A stretch of 64,000 nucleotides of DNA from Azoarcus sp. PA01 (GCA_001274695.2 LARU01000004.1:1054001-1118000), one strand, 5' to 3'; shown: positions 20,755 to 30,873, counted from the stretch's first letter. Numbers and translations: made by a program. The notes: a model not told the origin generated them from the sequence alone.

Positions 20755-22164
20755 TCACGCGAGCTCGCGCACGTCGATGAAATGCCCGGTGACCGCTGCC
20801 GCGGCAGCCATCGCCGGGCTGACGAGATGCGTGCGGCCGCCGGCGCCTTGCCGGCCCTCGAAGTTGCGGTTCGACGTCGACGCGCAGTGGTCGCCGGGCT
20901 CGAGCCGGTCGGCATTCATCGCGAGGCACATCGAACACCCCGGCTCGCGCCACTCGAATCCGGCGGCGAGGAACACTTCGTGCAGCCCTTCGGCTTCGGC
21001 CTGACGCTTGACCAGCCCCGAACCGGGCACCACCAGCACGCGCTTGACGCTCGGCGCCTTGCTGCGCCCCTTGGCGATCGACGCCGCTTCACGCAGGTCC
21101 TCGATGCGGGAATTGGTGCAGGAACCGATGAACACCTGATCGACCGGAATCTCGCTGATCGGCGTGTTCGGCGCGAGGCCCATGTATTTGAGCGCGCGCT
21201 CGATTCCCTCGCGCCTGACCGGATCGCCGACGCTGGCCGGATCGGGGACGCGCCCCGAAACCGTCTCGACCATCTCCGGCGAAGTCCCCCACGTGACTTG
21301 CGGCTGGATCTGCGCAGCGTCGAGTTCGACGGTCTTGTCGAATTTCGCGCCCTCCTCCGTTTTCAGCGTGCGCCAGTAAGCGACCGCCTGATCCCACGCC
21401 TCGCCTTTCGGCGCGAGCGGCTTGTCGCGCAGGTAGTCGATCGTCGTCTGGTCGACCGCGACCAGACCGGCGCGCGCGCCCGCTTCGATCGCCATGTTGC
21501 AGATTGTCATCCGCCCTTCCATCGACAGCGCGCGGATCGCGCTGCCACCGAACTCGATCGCGTAGCCGGTTCCGCCCGCGGTGCCGATGCGGCCGATGAT
21601 CGCGAGCGCGATGTCTTTCGCGGACACGCCGCGGCCCAGTTCGCCGTCCACCCGGACCAGCATCGTCTTCGAACGCTTCTGCAACAGGCACTGCGTCGCG
21701 AGCACGTGCTCGACTTCCGAAGTTCCGATGCCGTGGGCGAGACAGGCGAAAGCACCGTGCGTCGACGTGTGGGAGTCGCCGCACACGACGGTCATGCCGG
21801 GGAGCGTTGCCCCGTTCTCGGGCCCGATCACATGGACGATGCCCTGGCGCGCGTCCCGGAAAGGAAAGTAGGCCAGCGCCCCGACCTCGCGGATGTTCGC
21901 GTCCAGCGTTTCGACCTGTTGGCGCGAGACGGGGTCGAGAATGCCGCGTTCCCAGTGGTCGGTCGGCGTGTTGTGGTCGGCCGTCGCGACGATCGAGCTG
22001 ACGCGCCACGGCTTGCGCCCGGCAAGCTTCAGGCCTTCGAAGGCCTGCGGGCTGGTCACCTCGTGGATCAGGTGGCGATCGATATAGATCAGCGCCGTGC
22101 CGTCCGCCTCCTGATGAACGACGTGACTGGACCAGAGCTTTTCGTACAGCGTTTGGGCTTCCAT
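20755..22164 (-). CDS. leuC: 3-Isopropylmalate dehydratase large subunit
   Basis: This aconitase-family subunit binds the [4Fe-4S] cluster used to dehydrate and rehydrate isopropylmalate. The 469 residues start [11 protein letters not shown], matching the family N-terminus. A longer version from the ATG at 22173 adds only three residues. Visible motifs are [27 protein letters not shown] with a cluster Cys, [15 protein letters not shown] with a second cluster Cys (about residue 347), and GCSMCLAMN with the last. It heads leuC-leuD-leuB-asd. No leucine-rich leader peptide was found in the 80 bases upstream. Confidence 0.97.
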   Translation of the reverse strand: MEAQTLYEKLWSSHVVHQEADGTALIYIDRHLIHEVTSPQAFEGLKLAGRKPWRVSSIVATADHNTPTDHWERGILDPVSRQQVETLDANIREVGALAYFPFRDARQGIVHVIGPENGATLPGMTVVCGDSHTSTHGAFACLAHGIGTSEVEHVLATQCLLQKRSKTMLVRVDGELGRGVSAKDIALAIIGRIGTAGGTGYAIEFGGSAIRALSMEGRMTICNMAIEAGARAGLVAVDQTTIDYLRDKPLAPKGEAWDQAVAYWRTLKTEEGAKFDKTVELDAAQIQPQVTWGTSPEMVETVSGRVPDPASVGDPVRREGIERALKYMGLAPNTPISEIPVDQVFIGSCTNSRIEDLREAASIAKGRSKAPSVKRVLVVPGSGLVKRQAEAEGLHEVFLAAGFEWREPGCSMCLAMNADRLEPGDHCASTSNRNFEGRQGAGGRTHLVSPAMAAAAAVTGHFIDVRELA

Positions 22165-22246
22165 CCCATGCATTCCGTGGAGAGAAAAGGGATTGATTAT
22201 TTCACACGGGCGACAGCGTGAATAGCCGCGGCCCGCAAGGCCTTCC

Positions 22247-23062
22247 TCATCGTTTCGCCGCTTCGTACAGCGGCATCACGCGCGCTGCGTACTCGGCCAG
22301 ATCCTTCTGGCGGTTGGCGTGGGCGGGGTGAGTGGACAGCCATTGCGGAGGCGAGCCGCTCGCGCGCGACGCCATCTTGTCCCACAGCCCCACTGCCGCG
22401 CGCGGATCGTAGCCGGCCCGGGCAGCGAGTTCGACGCCGATGCGATCCGCCTCGACTTCGTGCAGGCGCGAATTGGGTAGTTCGAACGTCACCTTCGCCA
22501 CCATGCCCATCAGGTCCTGTCCGACTTCGCCGACGCCCAGCAACGCTCCCGCGACGGAAATGCCCAGACCGGTCGCCATCGCTTTCGAAACCTGCTCGCG
22601 CGAATGCTCGCGCAGCGCGTGCGCGATCTCGTGCCCCATCACCGCCGCGATTTCATCGTCGCTCAGCTGAAGCTGCTCGATCAGCCCGGAGTAGATCGCC
22701 ATCTTGCCTCCGGCCATGCACCATGCATTGAGCTGGTCGGAGCTGAGCACATTGACCTCCCACTGCCAGTCGCCGGTATCCGGACGAAACGCCGCCGCCT
22801 GCGAAATCAGCCGACTGGCGATCGCACGGACTCTGGCCACCTGCCGCGGATCGCGATTGAGCGCGTTCTTCTTGCGCGCCTCGGCCAGCACCTGGTCGTA
22901 TTGCTTGCTCGACGCCTGCTCGACCTCCTCGGCCGACACCATCATCATCTGACCGCGCTCCACGCCGACCGTCCCGCCGCGCGTGGTTTGCACCGTCTGA
23001 CATCCCACTGCGATAACGCCGGCGATCAGCGCCGCGATGCAATGCCTCAATCCGTTTTTCAC
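22247..23062 (-). CDS. M48-family metallopeptidase, probable lipoprotein
   Basis: The 271 residues start at a GTG that overlaps the upstream gene's stop codon as GTGA. A signal peptide with a lipobox-like end (IAVGC near residue 21) suggests an outer-membrane or periplasmic lipoprotein. The zinc motif HEIAH is in [16 protein letters not shown] (about residue 142) and the third ligand Glu is in HEVEADRIG. The C-terminus has [13 protein letters not shown]. This matches the periplasmic LoiP/YggG-type proteases that degrade misfolded outer-membrane proteins; the substrate is inferred. It ends an aroC-transporter-peptidase gene set. Confidence 0.88.
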   Translation of the reverse strand: MKNGLRHCIAALIAGVIAVGCQTVQTTRGGTVGVERGQMMMVSAEEVEQASSKQYDQVLAEARKKNALNRDPRQVARVRAIASRLISQAAAFRPDTGDWQWEVNVLSSDQLNAWCMAGGKMAIYSGLIEQLQLSDDEIAAVMGHEIAHALREHSREQVSKAMATGLGISVAGALLGVGEVGQDLMGMVAKVTFELPNSRLHEVEADRIGVELAARAGYDPRAAVGLWDKMASRASGSPPQWLSTHPAHANRQKDLAEYAARVMPLYEAAKR

Positions 23063-24218
23063 GCTGCCTCTCCTTTGATCGTTTCCACGCCCGGGCGCCA
23101 CCCCCGCAGCAACCACAGCAGACCGCCCAGCGCAAAGCCGGAGCCGAAAGTATAGGTCCAGGCCGGCCCGATCGTTTCCCATGTAAACCCGCTCAGCAAC
23201 CCGCCGAGCATGCCGCCGGCACCGAAGGAAATGCTCCCGTACAACGCCTGGCCCTTCGATTGGAGCTTGCCGGGGAACCAGAGGTTCACCGTCGCGATGG
23301 CTGCGGCATGATAGGCGCCGAAGGTCGCGCCGTGGAGCAGCTGCGCGAACACGAGGGCGGGCAGCGCGTCGACTCCCCAACCGATCAGCGCGAAGCGCAG
23401 CACTGCGCAGGCGAAAGCGAAAACCAGGATGGTGCGCATCGAAAACGCCCGTGCGATGCGGGCATCAGCATGAACACCCCGATCTCGGCGAGCACCCCGA
23501 GCGTCCACATCCAGCCGACGAGAGCCTTGCTGTAGCCGTGATCGACAAGATAGATCGAATAGAACACATACAGCGCGCCATGCGCGGCCGACATGAAGAA
23601 GCAGGCGCCGAAAAGGGCCTGCACTTCGGCCCGGCGCAGCATGTCGCGCAAGCGTGCGGTCTCGCAGTGCGGCACCGCCACGCGGGCTTCGGGCAGCGTG
23701 AGCGCGCACAGCGCGATGCCTCCCAACACCAGCGCCGTCATCCACAGCAGCGAATCGAGCGGCAGGAAATCGAGCAGGTAGCCGATACCGAGCACCGCGA
23801 CGATGAACCCGATCGATCCCCACACCCTGACGCTGCCGTAACGGCTTGCCTGAGCCCCGAGATGCGCGAACGTCAGGCTCTCGACCAACGGCAACGCCGC
23901 GCTCCAGAAAAAGGCCATCAGCGCCATCGCGATCAGCAGCCCGTCGAAGCGCGTCGTCACGAAGAACATGCAGAATCCGGCCAGGCTGGCGATTGCCGAC
24001 AGCCTGATGATGAACAGGCGCCGTCCGGCATGCTCGGCGAGCCAGCCCCAGACGTTCGGCGCGATCACGCGCATCACCTGCATCAGCGACATCAGGATCG
24101 CGATATCGGCCGCAGACAGCGAGATCGACTGGAGGTAGAGCGTGAAGTACGGCGAGAACGCGCCGACGAACGCGAAATAGAAAAAATAGTAGGCGGACAG
24201 GCGCCAGTACGGCAGCAC
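23059..24218 (-). pseudogene. MFS transporter (HcaT-like), one-base frameshift
   Basis: Two adjacent frames together make one 12-helix major facilitator. The N-terminal part (24218 to about 23463) starts MLPYWRLSAYYFFYFAFVGAFSP and contains the loop GWLAEHAGRRLFIIR. The C-terminal part continues in another frame as RIARAFSMRTILVFAFAC to the end at 23059. The frame is lost at a run of three G (plus strand 23460-23462): one more G would join FMLMP to RIARAFSM and give about 386 residues. It resembles the 3-phenylpropionate-transporter branch (HcaT), but the substrate cannot be stated. The downstream peptidase starts at its stop codon (GTGA overlap), so the pair was built as one unit. Sequence error is an alternative to mutation. 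Confidence 0.85.
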
Positions 24219-24300
24219 GGAGCGCCTTAGCCGCGGCGCCGGCGACCGGCGACAGACGATGCCTGACGCACAGCCGGCGCCCGAACGAACGGCAAAGCCG

Positions 24301-25434
24301 TCAGCGCGGGGGCGCGGGAACGCGCTGTACGCCGGACGGCGCGAGCCGGGCGAGCTTCGGCGTCGCGCAGGAAACGTCGCCGCACTGGGCGCGATGACGC
24401 AGCGCGTGGTCCATCAGCACGATCGCCAGCATCGCTTCGGCGATCGGCGTCGCGCGGATACCGACACACGGGTCGTGGCGACCATGGGTGTTGATGACGA
24501 CGGCGTCGCCCTGCTTGTCTATCGAGCGGCGATCGAGCCGAATGCTCGAAGTCGGCTTCACCGCCATGCTCACGAGAATGTCCTGGCCCGTCGAAATGCC
24601 GCCGAGGACTCCGCCGGCATTGTTCGAGAGGAAGCCTTCGGGAGCCATTTCGTCGGAATGTTCGGTGCCACGCTGCGCAACACTGGAAAAACCGGCGCCG
24701 ATCTCGACGCCTTTCACCGCGTTGATGCCCATCATCGCGTAGGCGATGTCCGCATCGAGCCGGTCGTACACCGGCTCCCCCCAGCCCACCGGCACGCCGC
24801 TGGCGACGACATCGATGCGCGCGCCGACCGAGTCGCCGGACTTGCGCAGTTCGTCCATGTAGTCTTCGAGCGCCGGCACGATCGACGCGTTGGGGGCGAA
24901 GAACGGGTTGCGCCCGACTTCATCCCAGTCGACGAACGGGATCTCGATCGGTCCGAGCTGCGACATGAAGCCGCGGATGACGATTCCGTACTGCTGGCTC
25001 AGCCATTTGCGTGCGATCGCGCCCGCCGCGACCCGCACTGCCGTCTCGCGCGCCGATGAACGGCCGCCGCCGCGGTGATCGCGAATCCCGTATTTCTGCC
25101 AGTACGCATAATCGGCATGGCCGGGGCGAAACGTCTCGGCGATGTTGCCGTAATCGCGTGAGCGCTGGTCCTGGTTGCGGATCAGCAGCGCAATCGGAGT
25201 GCCGGTCGTAACCCCCTCGAACACGCCCGAAAGGATCTCCACTTCGTCCGGTTCGCGCCGCTGCGTGACATGTCGCGACGTGCCGGGTTTGCGCCGATCG
25301 AGCTCGACCTGGATCTCCTGCGTCGAAATCGGCATCCCCGGCGGACAGCCATCCACGACACAGCCGATCGCCGGACCGTGGGATTCACCGAAGGAAGTGA
25401 CGCAAAAGAGTTTGCCTACGCTATTGCCGGACAT
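24301..25434 (-). CDS. aroC: Chorismate synthase
   Basis: AroC removes phosphate from EPSP to make chorismate, using reduced FMN. The 377 residues start [20 protein letters not shown]. They contain the signature regions [34 protein letters not shown] (about residues 105-125), and [23 protein letters not shown]. The C-terminal tail after DVSCATPK is short and variable. It is the first gene of the aroC-MFS-M48 set, 82 bases before the transporter. Confidence 0.98.
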   Translation of the reverse strand: MSGNSVGKLFCVTSFGESHGPAIGCVVDGCPPGMPISTQEIQVELDRRKPGTSRHVTQRREPDEVEILSGVFEGVTTGTPIALLIRNQDQRSRDYGNIAETFRPGHADYAYWQKYGIRDHRGGGRSSARETAVRVAAGAIARKWLSQQYGIVIRGFMSQLGPIEIPFVDWDEVGRNPFFAPNASIVPALEDYMDELRKSGDSVGARIDVVASGVPVGWGEPVYDRLDADIAYAMMGINAVKGVEIGAGFSSVAQRGTEHSDEMAPEGFLSNNAGGVLGGISTGQDILVSMAVKPTSSIRLDRRSIDKQGDAVVINTHGRHDPCVGIRATPIAEAMLAIVLMDHALRHRAQCGDVSCATPKLARLAPSGVQRVPAPPR

Positions 25435-25556
25435 CGAATCCCGATTTCAGCCGAGGGGTGGAGACGCCCCGAGTTTAGCACAGCGCTTCAAGACGCCCTG
25501 CGGGTCTCGGGCCGCTGTCCTCGCTGCGCCGCCCCGTTCGCAACATCGCTCGACAC

Positions 25557-25871
25557 TCAGTGGAAAAATTTCTCCAGCCGCTCGAACACTTCGTGCTCCG
25601 CTGCGTGGCGGCGCACCGACAGTACATCGACGAGCTTCTCCAGCTGCAGCACCATCTGCTCGAGCCGCTGGTCCTCGAACACCAGCAGCCAGATGCGGCT
25701 GCGGCGCGGGTCGGACATCGGCATGCACAAGATGCCTTCGACGTTGAACGCGCGCCGCGCGAACAGATTGCAGATGTGGCTCATCACGCCGGGGTGATTG
25801 TTGACTTCGAGCTCCAGCACGACTTTGGCGAAGCCGGATTGCTGCAAGGGTTCGGCAACTTGTTCGATCAT
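25557..25871 (-). CDS. ilvN: Acetolactate synthase isozyme I-type small (regulatory) subunit
   Basis: The 104 residues form a single ACT domain (VVLELEVNNHPGVMSHICNLFARRAFNVEGILCMPM). They match E. coli IlvN in length and in the NHPGVM.H.C.LFARRAFNVEGILC pattern. The subunit binds valine and confers feedback inhibition on the IlvB catalytic subunit. It starts one base after the ilvB stop codon, so the two are made together. Larger IlvH-type subunits have an extra C-terminal domain that is absent here, which argues for the isozyme I (IlvBN) type. Confidence 0.95.
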   Translation of the reverse strand: MIEQVAEPLQQSGFAKVVLELEVNNHPGVMSHICNLFARRAFNVEGILCMPMSDPRRSRIWLLVFEDQRLEQMVLQLEKLVDVLSVRRHAAEHEVFERLEKFFH

Positions 25872-25872
25872 G

Positions 25873-27540
25873 TCAGCCTCCGATCATTTCGGTGTTCGCA
25901 GCGCCCGGAGGCACCATCGGATAGACGAATTCCTCGCGGTCGATCGATGCATGGATCAGGCACGGCCCGGGGGCGTTCAGTGCCTGGACCAGCGCCGCGC
26001 GCGGGTTCGGGGCCGTATCGAGGTCGACGCCGTCGATGCCGAAGCCCTCGGCGATTTTCAGAAAATCCGGGGCGCCCCGGTACTTCGACGCGAACACCCG
26101 CTTGCCGTAGAACAGGCTCTGCTGCTGATACACCAGCCCCAGCGCGTTGTTGTTCATCAGCACGATCTTGACGTTGAGCCCTTCTTCGGCGAGCGTCGCG
26201 AGCTCCTGGATGTTCATCTTGAAGCTGCCATCGCCGGTGAAGCACACGACCGTCCGCGCGGGCGCCGCGAGCGCCGCCCCGACCGCCACCGGCAAGCCGA
26301 ATCCCATCGTCCCGAATCCGCCCGAGGTCAGCCACTGACGGGGCCGGCGCAACGGATAAGCCTGCGCGACCCACATCTGGTGCTGTCCGACGTCGGTCGT
26401 CACCACCGCCTCATCGCCCACCACGGAGGCGACCGCCTGGACGAGACCATAATGGCTGCGCGGGTCCTCGAGTCCCGGCAGGTGCAGCGGAAAGCGGCTT
26501 TTGAGGCTGGCGACGTGTGACAGCCAGCGCTTGCGCAGCCTGACGTTCACCCGCGGCAACAGCGCCTCGAGAACCACGCCGACATCCCCATTGATCGCGA
26601 CATGCGCGTTCTTGATCTTGTGCAGCTCGGACGGATCGATGTCGATATGCACGATCTTCGCGCGCGGGCAGAATTGCGCCGCCTTGCCGATCGCCCGGTC
26701 GTCGAAGCGCGCGCCGACGCAGACCAGCAGGTCCGATTCCTCGAGGATGAAATTCGTGTAGCGTGCCCCATGCATCCCCAGCATGCCGAGCGAAAGCGGG
26801 TGGTCGCTCGGCATGACGCCCAACGCCATCAGTGTCGTCGTCGTCGGCAAACCGGCGCGCTCGGCGAGCATGACGATTTGCTGCGCCGCGCCGGAATGAA
26901 CCGCGCCGCCGCCGACATACAGCACCGGTCGTTCCGCAGCATTGATGAGTCGGGCCGCCTCTTCGATCGCCTCCGGATCGCTCGCGGGCGCGGCATCGGG
27001 AATGGCGGGCAGCGGAAACGCGTCGAAACTCACGAGCTGGGTCTGCACATCCTTCGGGATGTCGACGAGCACCGGTCCCGGCCGCCCGGACATCGCGAGG
27101 CGAAACGCGTCGGGAATGACCTGCAACAATTCGGCAGCCGAACGCACGAGGAAATTGTGCTTCGTGATCGGCACCGTCATGCCGTAGACGTCGGCTTCCT
27201 GGAACGCGTCGGTACCAATCATCGAGAGCGGCACCTGCCCGGTGATCGCCACCATCGGAATCGAATCCAGATGCGCGTCGGCAATCGCCGTGACGAGGTT
27301 CGTCGCACCGGGGCCGCTCGATGCGAAGCACACTTCCGGACGGCCCGACACCCTGGCCATCCCCTGGGCGATGAACCCGGCCCCCTGTTCATGACGGGCG
27401 AGCACGTGGCGAATCAGCTTGCTCCCCGACAGCGCGTCGTAGAGCGGCAGGATCGCTCCGCCCGGAATGCCGGCAACGGTGCGTATGCCCTGCCGTTCAA
27501 GCAAGCGCAGGATCAGTTCGGCGCCGGTCATCTGGATCAT
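25873..27540 (-). CDS. ilvB: Acetolactate synthase large (catalytic) subunit, IlvB type
   Basis: This ThDP-dependent enzyme condenses two pyruvates, or pyruvate and 2-ketobutyrate, in valine, leucine and isoleucine synthesis. The 555 residues start MIQMTGAELILRLLERQGI. The catalytic Glu is in RHEQGAGFIAQG (about residue 50), followed by the FAD-binding middle domain, and the ThDP motif GDGSFKMNIQELATLAEEGLNVKIVLMNNN (GDG to NN) is near residue 445. I chose the ATG at 27540 because an AAGGAG site lies six bases before it; a start further up would fall in the attenuator stem. It is paired with ilvN and preceded by a leader peptide and terminator, so attenuation is the likely control. Confidence 0.97.
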   Translation of the reverse strand: MIQMTGAELILRLLERQGIRTVAGIPGGAILPLYDALSGSKLIRHVLARHEQGAGFIAQGMARVSGRPEVCFASSGPGATNLVTAIADAHLDSIPMVAITGQVPLSMIGTDAFQEADVYGMTVPITKHNFLVRSAAELLQVIPDAFRLAMSGRPGPVLVDIPKDVQTQLVSFDAFPLPAIPDAAPASDPEAIEEAARLINAAERPVLYVGGGAVHSGAAQQIVMLAERAGLPTTTTLMALGVMPSDHPLSLGMLGMHGARYTNFILEESDLLVCVGARFDDRAIGKAAQFCPRAKIVHIDIDPSELHKIKNAHVAINGDVGVVLEALLPRVNVRLRKRWLSHVASLKSRFPLHLPGLEDPRSHYGLVQAVASVVGDEAVVTTDVGQHQMWVAQAYPLRRPRQWLTSGGFGTMGFGLPVAVGAALAAPARTVVCFTGDGSFKMNIQELATLAEEGLNVKIVLMNNNALGLVYQQQSLFYGKRVFASKYRGAPDFLKIAEGFGIDGVDLDTAPNPRAALVQALNAPGPCLIHASIDREEFVYPMVPPGAANTEMIGG

Positions 27541-27583
27541 GATGATCTCCTTCGGTTCGTGTTCGGCGGCAGGAACCGGCGGC

Positions 27584-27626
27584 GCAAAAAACAAACCCCC
27601 GCCGGGCTTGCGCGCCGGCGGGGGTT
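27584..27626 (-). terminator. ilvBN attenuator (intrinsic terminator in leader)
   Basis: A perfect 12-bp stem (27626-27615 with 27605-27594 on the minus strand) has a 9-base loop and is followed on that strand by a T-rich tail (TTTGTTTTTT, partly within the stem foot). It lies between the leader peptide stop (27658) and the ilvB start (27540). It is the best intrinsic terminator in the window and its position before a biosynthetic operon fits attenuation. Confidence 0.9.
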
Positions 27627-27657
27627 GGAATCAGTGCTACCTGGTTGTCCCTTGCCC

Positions 27658-27735
27658 TTAAGACGCGCGCCTGCCTACGCTTGCTACTACGCGTACCGGC
27701 AGTACTACGGCGAGGGAGAGAACCAGATGCGTCAT
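27658..27735 (-). CDS. ilvBN leader peptide, valine/leucine rich
   Basis: This 25-residue frame runs from the ATG at 27735 to the TAA at 27658. It has seven valines and four leucines, with two Val-Val pairs late in the peptide (LAVVLPV and RVVASV). It lies about 24 bases after a candidate promoter and 32 bases before the attenuator stem. Ribosome stalling at the Val codons when charged tRNA-Val is scarce would change leader folding and allow read-through. The E. coli ilvB leader peptide is also dominated by Val and Leu codons. There is no isoleucine codon, so control should respond to valine and leucine. I did not fold the antiterminator; by eye a GCGCGC element near the peptide's end can pair with the terminator loop region. 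Confidence 0.88.
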   Translation of the reverse strand: MTHLVLSLAVVLPVRVVASVGRRAS

Positions 27736-27766
27736 GGCATTACAAATATCGGGGTCAGTGCTCCGG

Positions 27767-27796
27767 ATTCTAACCACGGATCGCACGGAAAAACAA
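27767..27796 (-). promoter_or_regulatory. Candidate sigma-70 promoter of the ilv leader-ilvBN operon
   Basis: On the minus strand TTGTTT (27796-27791) is separated by 18 bases from TAGAAT (27772-27767). A start near 27760 would place the leader ATG about 24 bases downstream. The whole set promoter, leader peptide, terminator and ilvB is in the right order and spacing. Confidence 0.65.
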
Positions 27797-27820
27797 GCAC
27801 TGCCACAGCAGCCCGTCCGT

Positions 27821-29488
27821 TCAGGCTTTCCCGTCGCGCAACAGCCGCCGCAGGATCTTCCCGACATTCGTCTTCGGCAATTCGTCGCGAAACTCGACGA
27901 GGCGAGGAACCTTGTAGGCGGTCAGGCTTTCGCGACAGTGCGCAATGATCGTCTCGCGGGTCAGCGAGGGATCCTTGCGCACGACAAACACTTTGACTGC
28001 TTCGCCGGTGCGCTCGTCGGGCACGCCGACCGCGGCGACTTCCAGCACGCCCGGATGGCTTGCGACGACATCCTCGATCTCATTCGGAAAGACGTTGAAA
28101 CCCGATACCAGGATCATGTCCTTCTTGCGGTCGACGATGCGCACAAAGCCTTTTTCGTCGATCGTCGCGATGTCACCGGTGCGCAGAAAACCATCGGGCG
28201 TAAAGACGTTAGCCGTGTCCTCCGGCCGATTCCAGTACTCGCGCATCACCTGCGGCCCGCGCACGCACAGCTCGCCGGGCTGCCCTAGCGGCATTTCGCT
28301 GCCGTCATCGCCGCGAATGCTCACTTCCGTCGACGATACGGGCAGGCCGATCGAATGATTGAACGCGGGCAGGTCGAGCGGGTTTATCGTCACCGCCGGC
28401 GAAGTTTCGGTCAGCCCGTAGGCCTCGATGAGCGGCTTTCCGGTGACCCTCCGCCAGCGGTCCGCCACCTGCTGCTGCACTGCCATTCCCCCGCCGAGCG
28501 CGATGTGGAGCCGGGAGAAATCGAGCTTCGCAAAATCCGGATTGTTCAGCAACGCATTGAACAGCGTATTGACCCCGGTGATCGCGGTGAATTTGTACTT
28601 GGCGAGTTCCTTGATGAAGCCGGGAATGTCGCGAGGATTGGTGATCAGCACGTTCGTCGCGCCGAGCTTGAAGAACGTCAGGCAGTTCGCAGTGAGCGAA
28701 AAAATATGATAGAGCGGAAGGGCCGTGATGATGATTTCCTCGCCTTCATGGACGAAGGGCCCAATCCAGGCGTGTGCCTGCTGCAGGTTCGCGATGATGT
28801 TGCCATGGGTCAGCACCGCCCCTTTCGCCACGCCGGTCGTGCCGCCGGTGTATTGGAGAAAGGCGATGTCGTCATGCCCGACGCTCACCGGCTCGAGCGG
28901 GAATGCGGCGCCCCTGGATAATGCCGCCGAAAAGCTCACATGGCCCGGGAGATTCCATGACGGCACCAGCTTCTTGACGTGCCGGACGACCAGATTGACG
29001 ACCAGGCTTTTCGGAAAGCCGAGCATTTCGCCGAGGCTCGTGACGACGATATGAGTCATCCTGACCTTCGGCAGCACCTGTTCGAGCGTGCTGGCGAAAT
29101 TCTCGACGATGACGATCGTGTCGGCGCCGGAGTCGCGGAGCTGATGCTCCAGTTCACGAGCGGTGTAAAGCGGGTTGACGTTGACGACGACGTAGCCGGC
29201 CCTGAGCACTCCGAACATTGCGATCGGGTACTGCAGCATGTTCGGCATCATCAGCGCGACGCGCGCCCCCTTCGGAAGCTTCAGCGCGCCTTGCAGGTAG
29301 CCTGCGAACCCGGCGGACAAGCGGTCGAGCTCGGCATAGCTGACGCCCTTGCCCATGTTGATGTAGGCGATCCGGTCGCCAAACTGCCGCACGCTGCGGC
29401 TGAACAGGTCGCCGATGGAGCTGAACTCGGTCGGATCGATTTCTGCGGGAACGCCCGGGGGATAGCTCTGCAGCCAGATCTTTTCCAT
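27821..29488 (-). CDS. fadD: Long-chain fatty-acid-CoA ligase
   Basis: This AMP-binding enzyme activates fatty acids to acyl-CoA through an acyl-adenylate. About 555 residues contain the P-loop [18 protein letters not shown] (about residue 210), the A5 motif YGLTETSP, the hinge region [20 protein letters not shown] (about residue 440), and the catalytic Lys in [11 protein letters not shown] near the C-terminus. The second of two adjacent ATG codons (29488) is favoured because the AAGGAG site lies six bases before it. E. coli FadD has the same architecture and size (561 residues). Chain-length preference cannot be read from the sequence. Confidence 0.9.
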   Translation of the reverse strand: MEKIWLQSYPPGVPAEIDPTEFSSIGDLFSRSVRQFGDRIAYINMGKGVSYAELDRLSAGFAGYLQGALKLPKGARVALMMPNMLQYPIAMFGVLRAGYVVVNVNPLYTARELEHQLRDSGADTIVIVENFASTLEQVLPKVRMTHIVVTSLGEMLGFPKSLVVNLVVRHVKKLVPSWNLPGHVSFSAALSRGAAFPLEPVSVGHDDIAFLQYTGGTTGVAKGAVLTHGNIIANLQQAHAWIGPFVHEGEEIIITALPLYHIFSLTANCLTFFKLGATNVLITNPRDIPGFIKELAKYKFTAITGVNTLFNALLNNPDFAKLDFSRLHIALGGGMAVQQQVADRWRRVTGKPLIEAYGLTETSPAVTINPLDLPAFNHSIGLPVSSTEVSIRGDDGSEMPLGQPGELCVRGPQVMREYWNRPEDTANVFTPDGFLRTGDIATIDEKGFVRIVDRKKDMILVSGFNVFPNEIEDVVASHPGVLEVAAVGVPDERTGEAVKVFVVRKDPSLTRETIIAHCRESLTAYKVPRLVEFRDELPKTNVGKILRRLLRDGKA

Positions 29489-29665
29489 CATCGACTCCTT
29501 CAGCCGGAAACCGCTGCCGGCAAGCGTGATCCGGTCAGGCCGTCCGGAACCCGCTCGACGCCTGAGACGGCGGCGGTGGGTTCCCGCTATCATTGGGAGC
29601 CGCAGCGATGATCGTCACGCCTCCTCCCCGGACTCGCGCCTCCGCCGCAACAACAAGCTGCTGCG

Positions 29666-30124
29666 TTATTTTTCGTCCTCTTCGCCTGGCTCGCGCGGCC
29701 AGTTGCGAATGTAGTTTTTCAGCATCCGGTTCTCAAAACTCTGCTCTTCAAGCACTGCCTTCGCCACGTCATGGAAGGACACCACGCCCATCAGCGTATT
29801 ACCGTCCATCACCGGCAGATAACGCTGGTGATGATCGACCATCAGGCGACGCAGCGCATCCATTTCCATGTCGGGAGAGGCGACCATCGGCCCGGGAAGC
29901 ATCGCCGCTTCGACGGGCATCTCGGCCCAGGCTCCGCCGCCCTTGTGCACCGCCTGCAGCACTTCACGAAAAGTCAGCATGCCGGTCATCTGGCCCTGCG
30001 AAAAAACCACGAGCGAGCCGACGTCCTGCTCGGTCATGATGGCTACCGCTTCAGCCATGCTCCTGCTGGGGGCAATCGTATAGAGCACCTTGCCCTTGAT
30101 CGCAAGAATCTCGCTCACCAGCAT
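29666..30124 (-). CDS. CBS-domain protein
   Basis: The 152-residue protein consists of a tandem CBS pair: residues about 15-60 (TIAPSRSMAEAVAIMTEQDVGSLVV) and about 75-130 (VASPDMEMDALRRLMVDHHQRYLPVM). A C-terminal helical tail ends in acidic residues (EPGEEDEK). Such stand-alone pairs bind adenine nucleotides and act as energy or redox sensors of partner proteins; the partner is unknown here. A purine-rich GGGGGAA site precedes the ATG at 30124. It stands between a ferredoxin gene and fadD on the same strand, with 150- and 177-base gaps, so cotranscription is uncertain. Confidence 0.88.
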   Translation of the reverse strand: MLVSEILAIKGKVLYTIAPSRSMAEAVAIMTEQDVGSLVVFSQGQMTGMLTFREVLQAVHKGGGAWAEMPVEAAMLPGPMVASPDMEMDALRRLMVDHHQRYLPVMDGNTLMGVVSFHDVAKAVLEEQSFENRMLKNYIRNWPREPGEEDEK

Positions 30125-30274
30125 TTGTGTTCCCCCACCATTGTCATGTAATTCACCTTGGGCGATGTTAGTGGAATGTCGTGAGCGCGAACAGAGCCTG
30201 GACAAATCGCCGCGCTCGTCGTCGCGGCGTTCGCAGACCTCGACTGCGGCTCTCCACTTCGTTATTCGAGTTCT

Positions 30275-30598
30275 TTATTTGGTCAGTTCGTCGAGCTTGC
30301 CCGTTCGCTTCGCCCACTCGTCGGCATCCGGCAAGGGATCCTTGCGTTCGACGATCGGCTTCCACTGCTGCGCGAGTTCCGCATTGAGCGCGATGAAATG
30401 CCGCTGCCCCTCGGGGACGTCATCCTCGGCAAAAATCGCTTCCACCGGGCACTCGGCGACACACAGCGTGCAGTCGATGCATTCGGTCGGGTCGATAACC
30501 AGGAAATTTTCCCCTTCCCTGAAGCAGTCCACCGGACAGACGTCAACACAGTCGGTGTACTTGCAGCGGATGCAGGCTTCAGTTACAACATAAGTCAT
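30275..30598 (-). CDS. fdxA: 7Fe (3Fe-4S, 4Fe-4S) ferredoxin, FdxA type
   Basis: The 107 residues start [25 protein letters not shown]. The spacing Cys9-x2-Cys12-x4-Cys17-x3-Cys21-Pro differs from a normal 4Fe motif and marks the 3Fe-4S site. The second motif, [12 protein letters not shown], is a classical 4Fe-4S set. The C-terminal extension (residues about 60-107) is typical of Azotobacter-type FdxA. It is a small soluble electron carrier. It is divergent from trxA. Confidence 0.95.
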   Translation of the reverse strand: MTYVVTEACIRCKYTDCVDVCPVDCFREGENFLVIDPTECIDCTLCVAECPVEAIFAEDDVPEGQRHFIALNAELAQQWKPIVERKDPLPDADEWAKRTGKLDELTK

Positions 30599-30873
30599 TA
30601 TTTGAACTCCATCAGTTCGATACTCGGTCAAAATGGGCAACACTCCCAGTGCTCACAATATAGCCGAGAGAGCCCGCTTGGTGCCATTGCCGCCTCCCCC
30701 ACGTCCTCCGGCATAGCCCGCGGCCCGGAGAACTTCTTGACGCGCGGGCCGGCTTCGCATAACTTTTCGAAAACTCCCAGCACGAGGCGGTTCGATTCCG
30801 CCTTTGTCGACCGGGCCCGTCGGGGCCCGTCCCCCTACCCGAAGCACTACCGTTACCCCTGATGCGAGGAAAC
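30599..30873. other. 275-bp divergent region fdxA / trxA with a tRNA T-arm-like segment
   Basis: No credible gene is seen. At 30786-30802 a 5-bp stem GGCGG/CCGCC encloses the loop TTCGATT, exactly the form of a tRNA T-arm. It is followed by seven bases, an A and CCG in place of acceptor strand, discriminator and CCA. The bases before it do not fold into a whole tRNA, so at most this is a 3' tRNA remnant. Two near-identical GGGCCCGTC elements follow at 30812-30831. Confidence 0.35.

Noticed and set aside
17905..22221. A 1438-codon open frame on the plus strand antisense to asd-leuB-leuD-leuC
   Set aside because: It is a long GC-rich shadow. The minus strand carries four clear leucine and aspartate pathway enzymes, and the plus-strand translation is low-complexity Arg/Ala/His with no domain.
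25434..25556. A promoter with TAAACT before aroC
   Set aside because: The -10 like element at 25472-25477 has no -35 at a sensible distance, so it was not annotated.
30653..30847. A small minus-strand frame with a [10 protein letters not shown] stretch
   Set aside because: The stretch is the reverse reading of the T-arm-like DNA, a common false frame near tRNA-like sequence.
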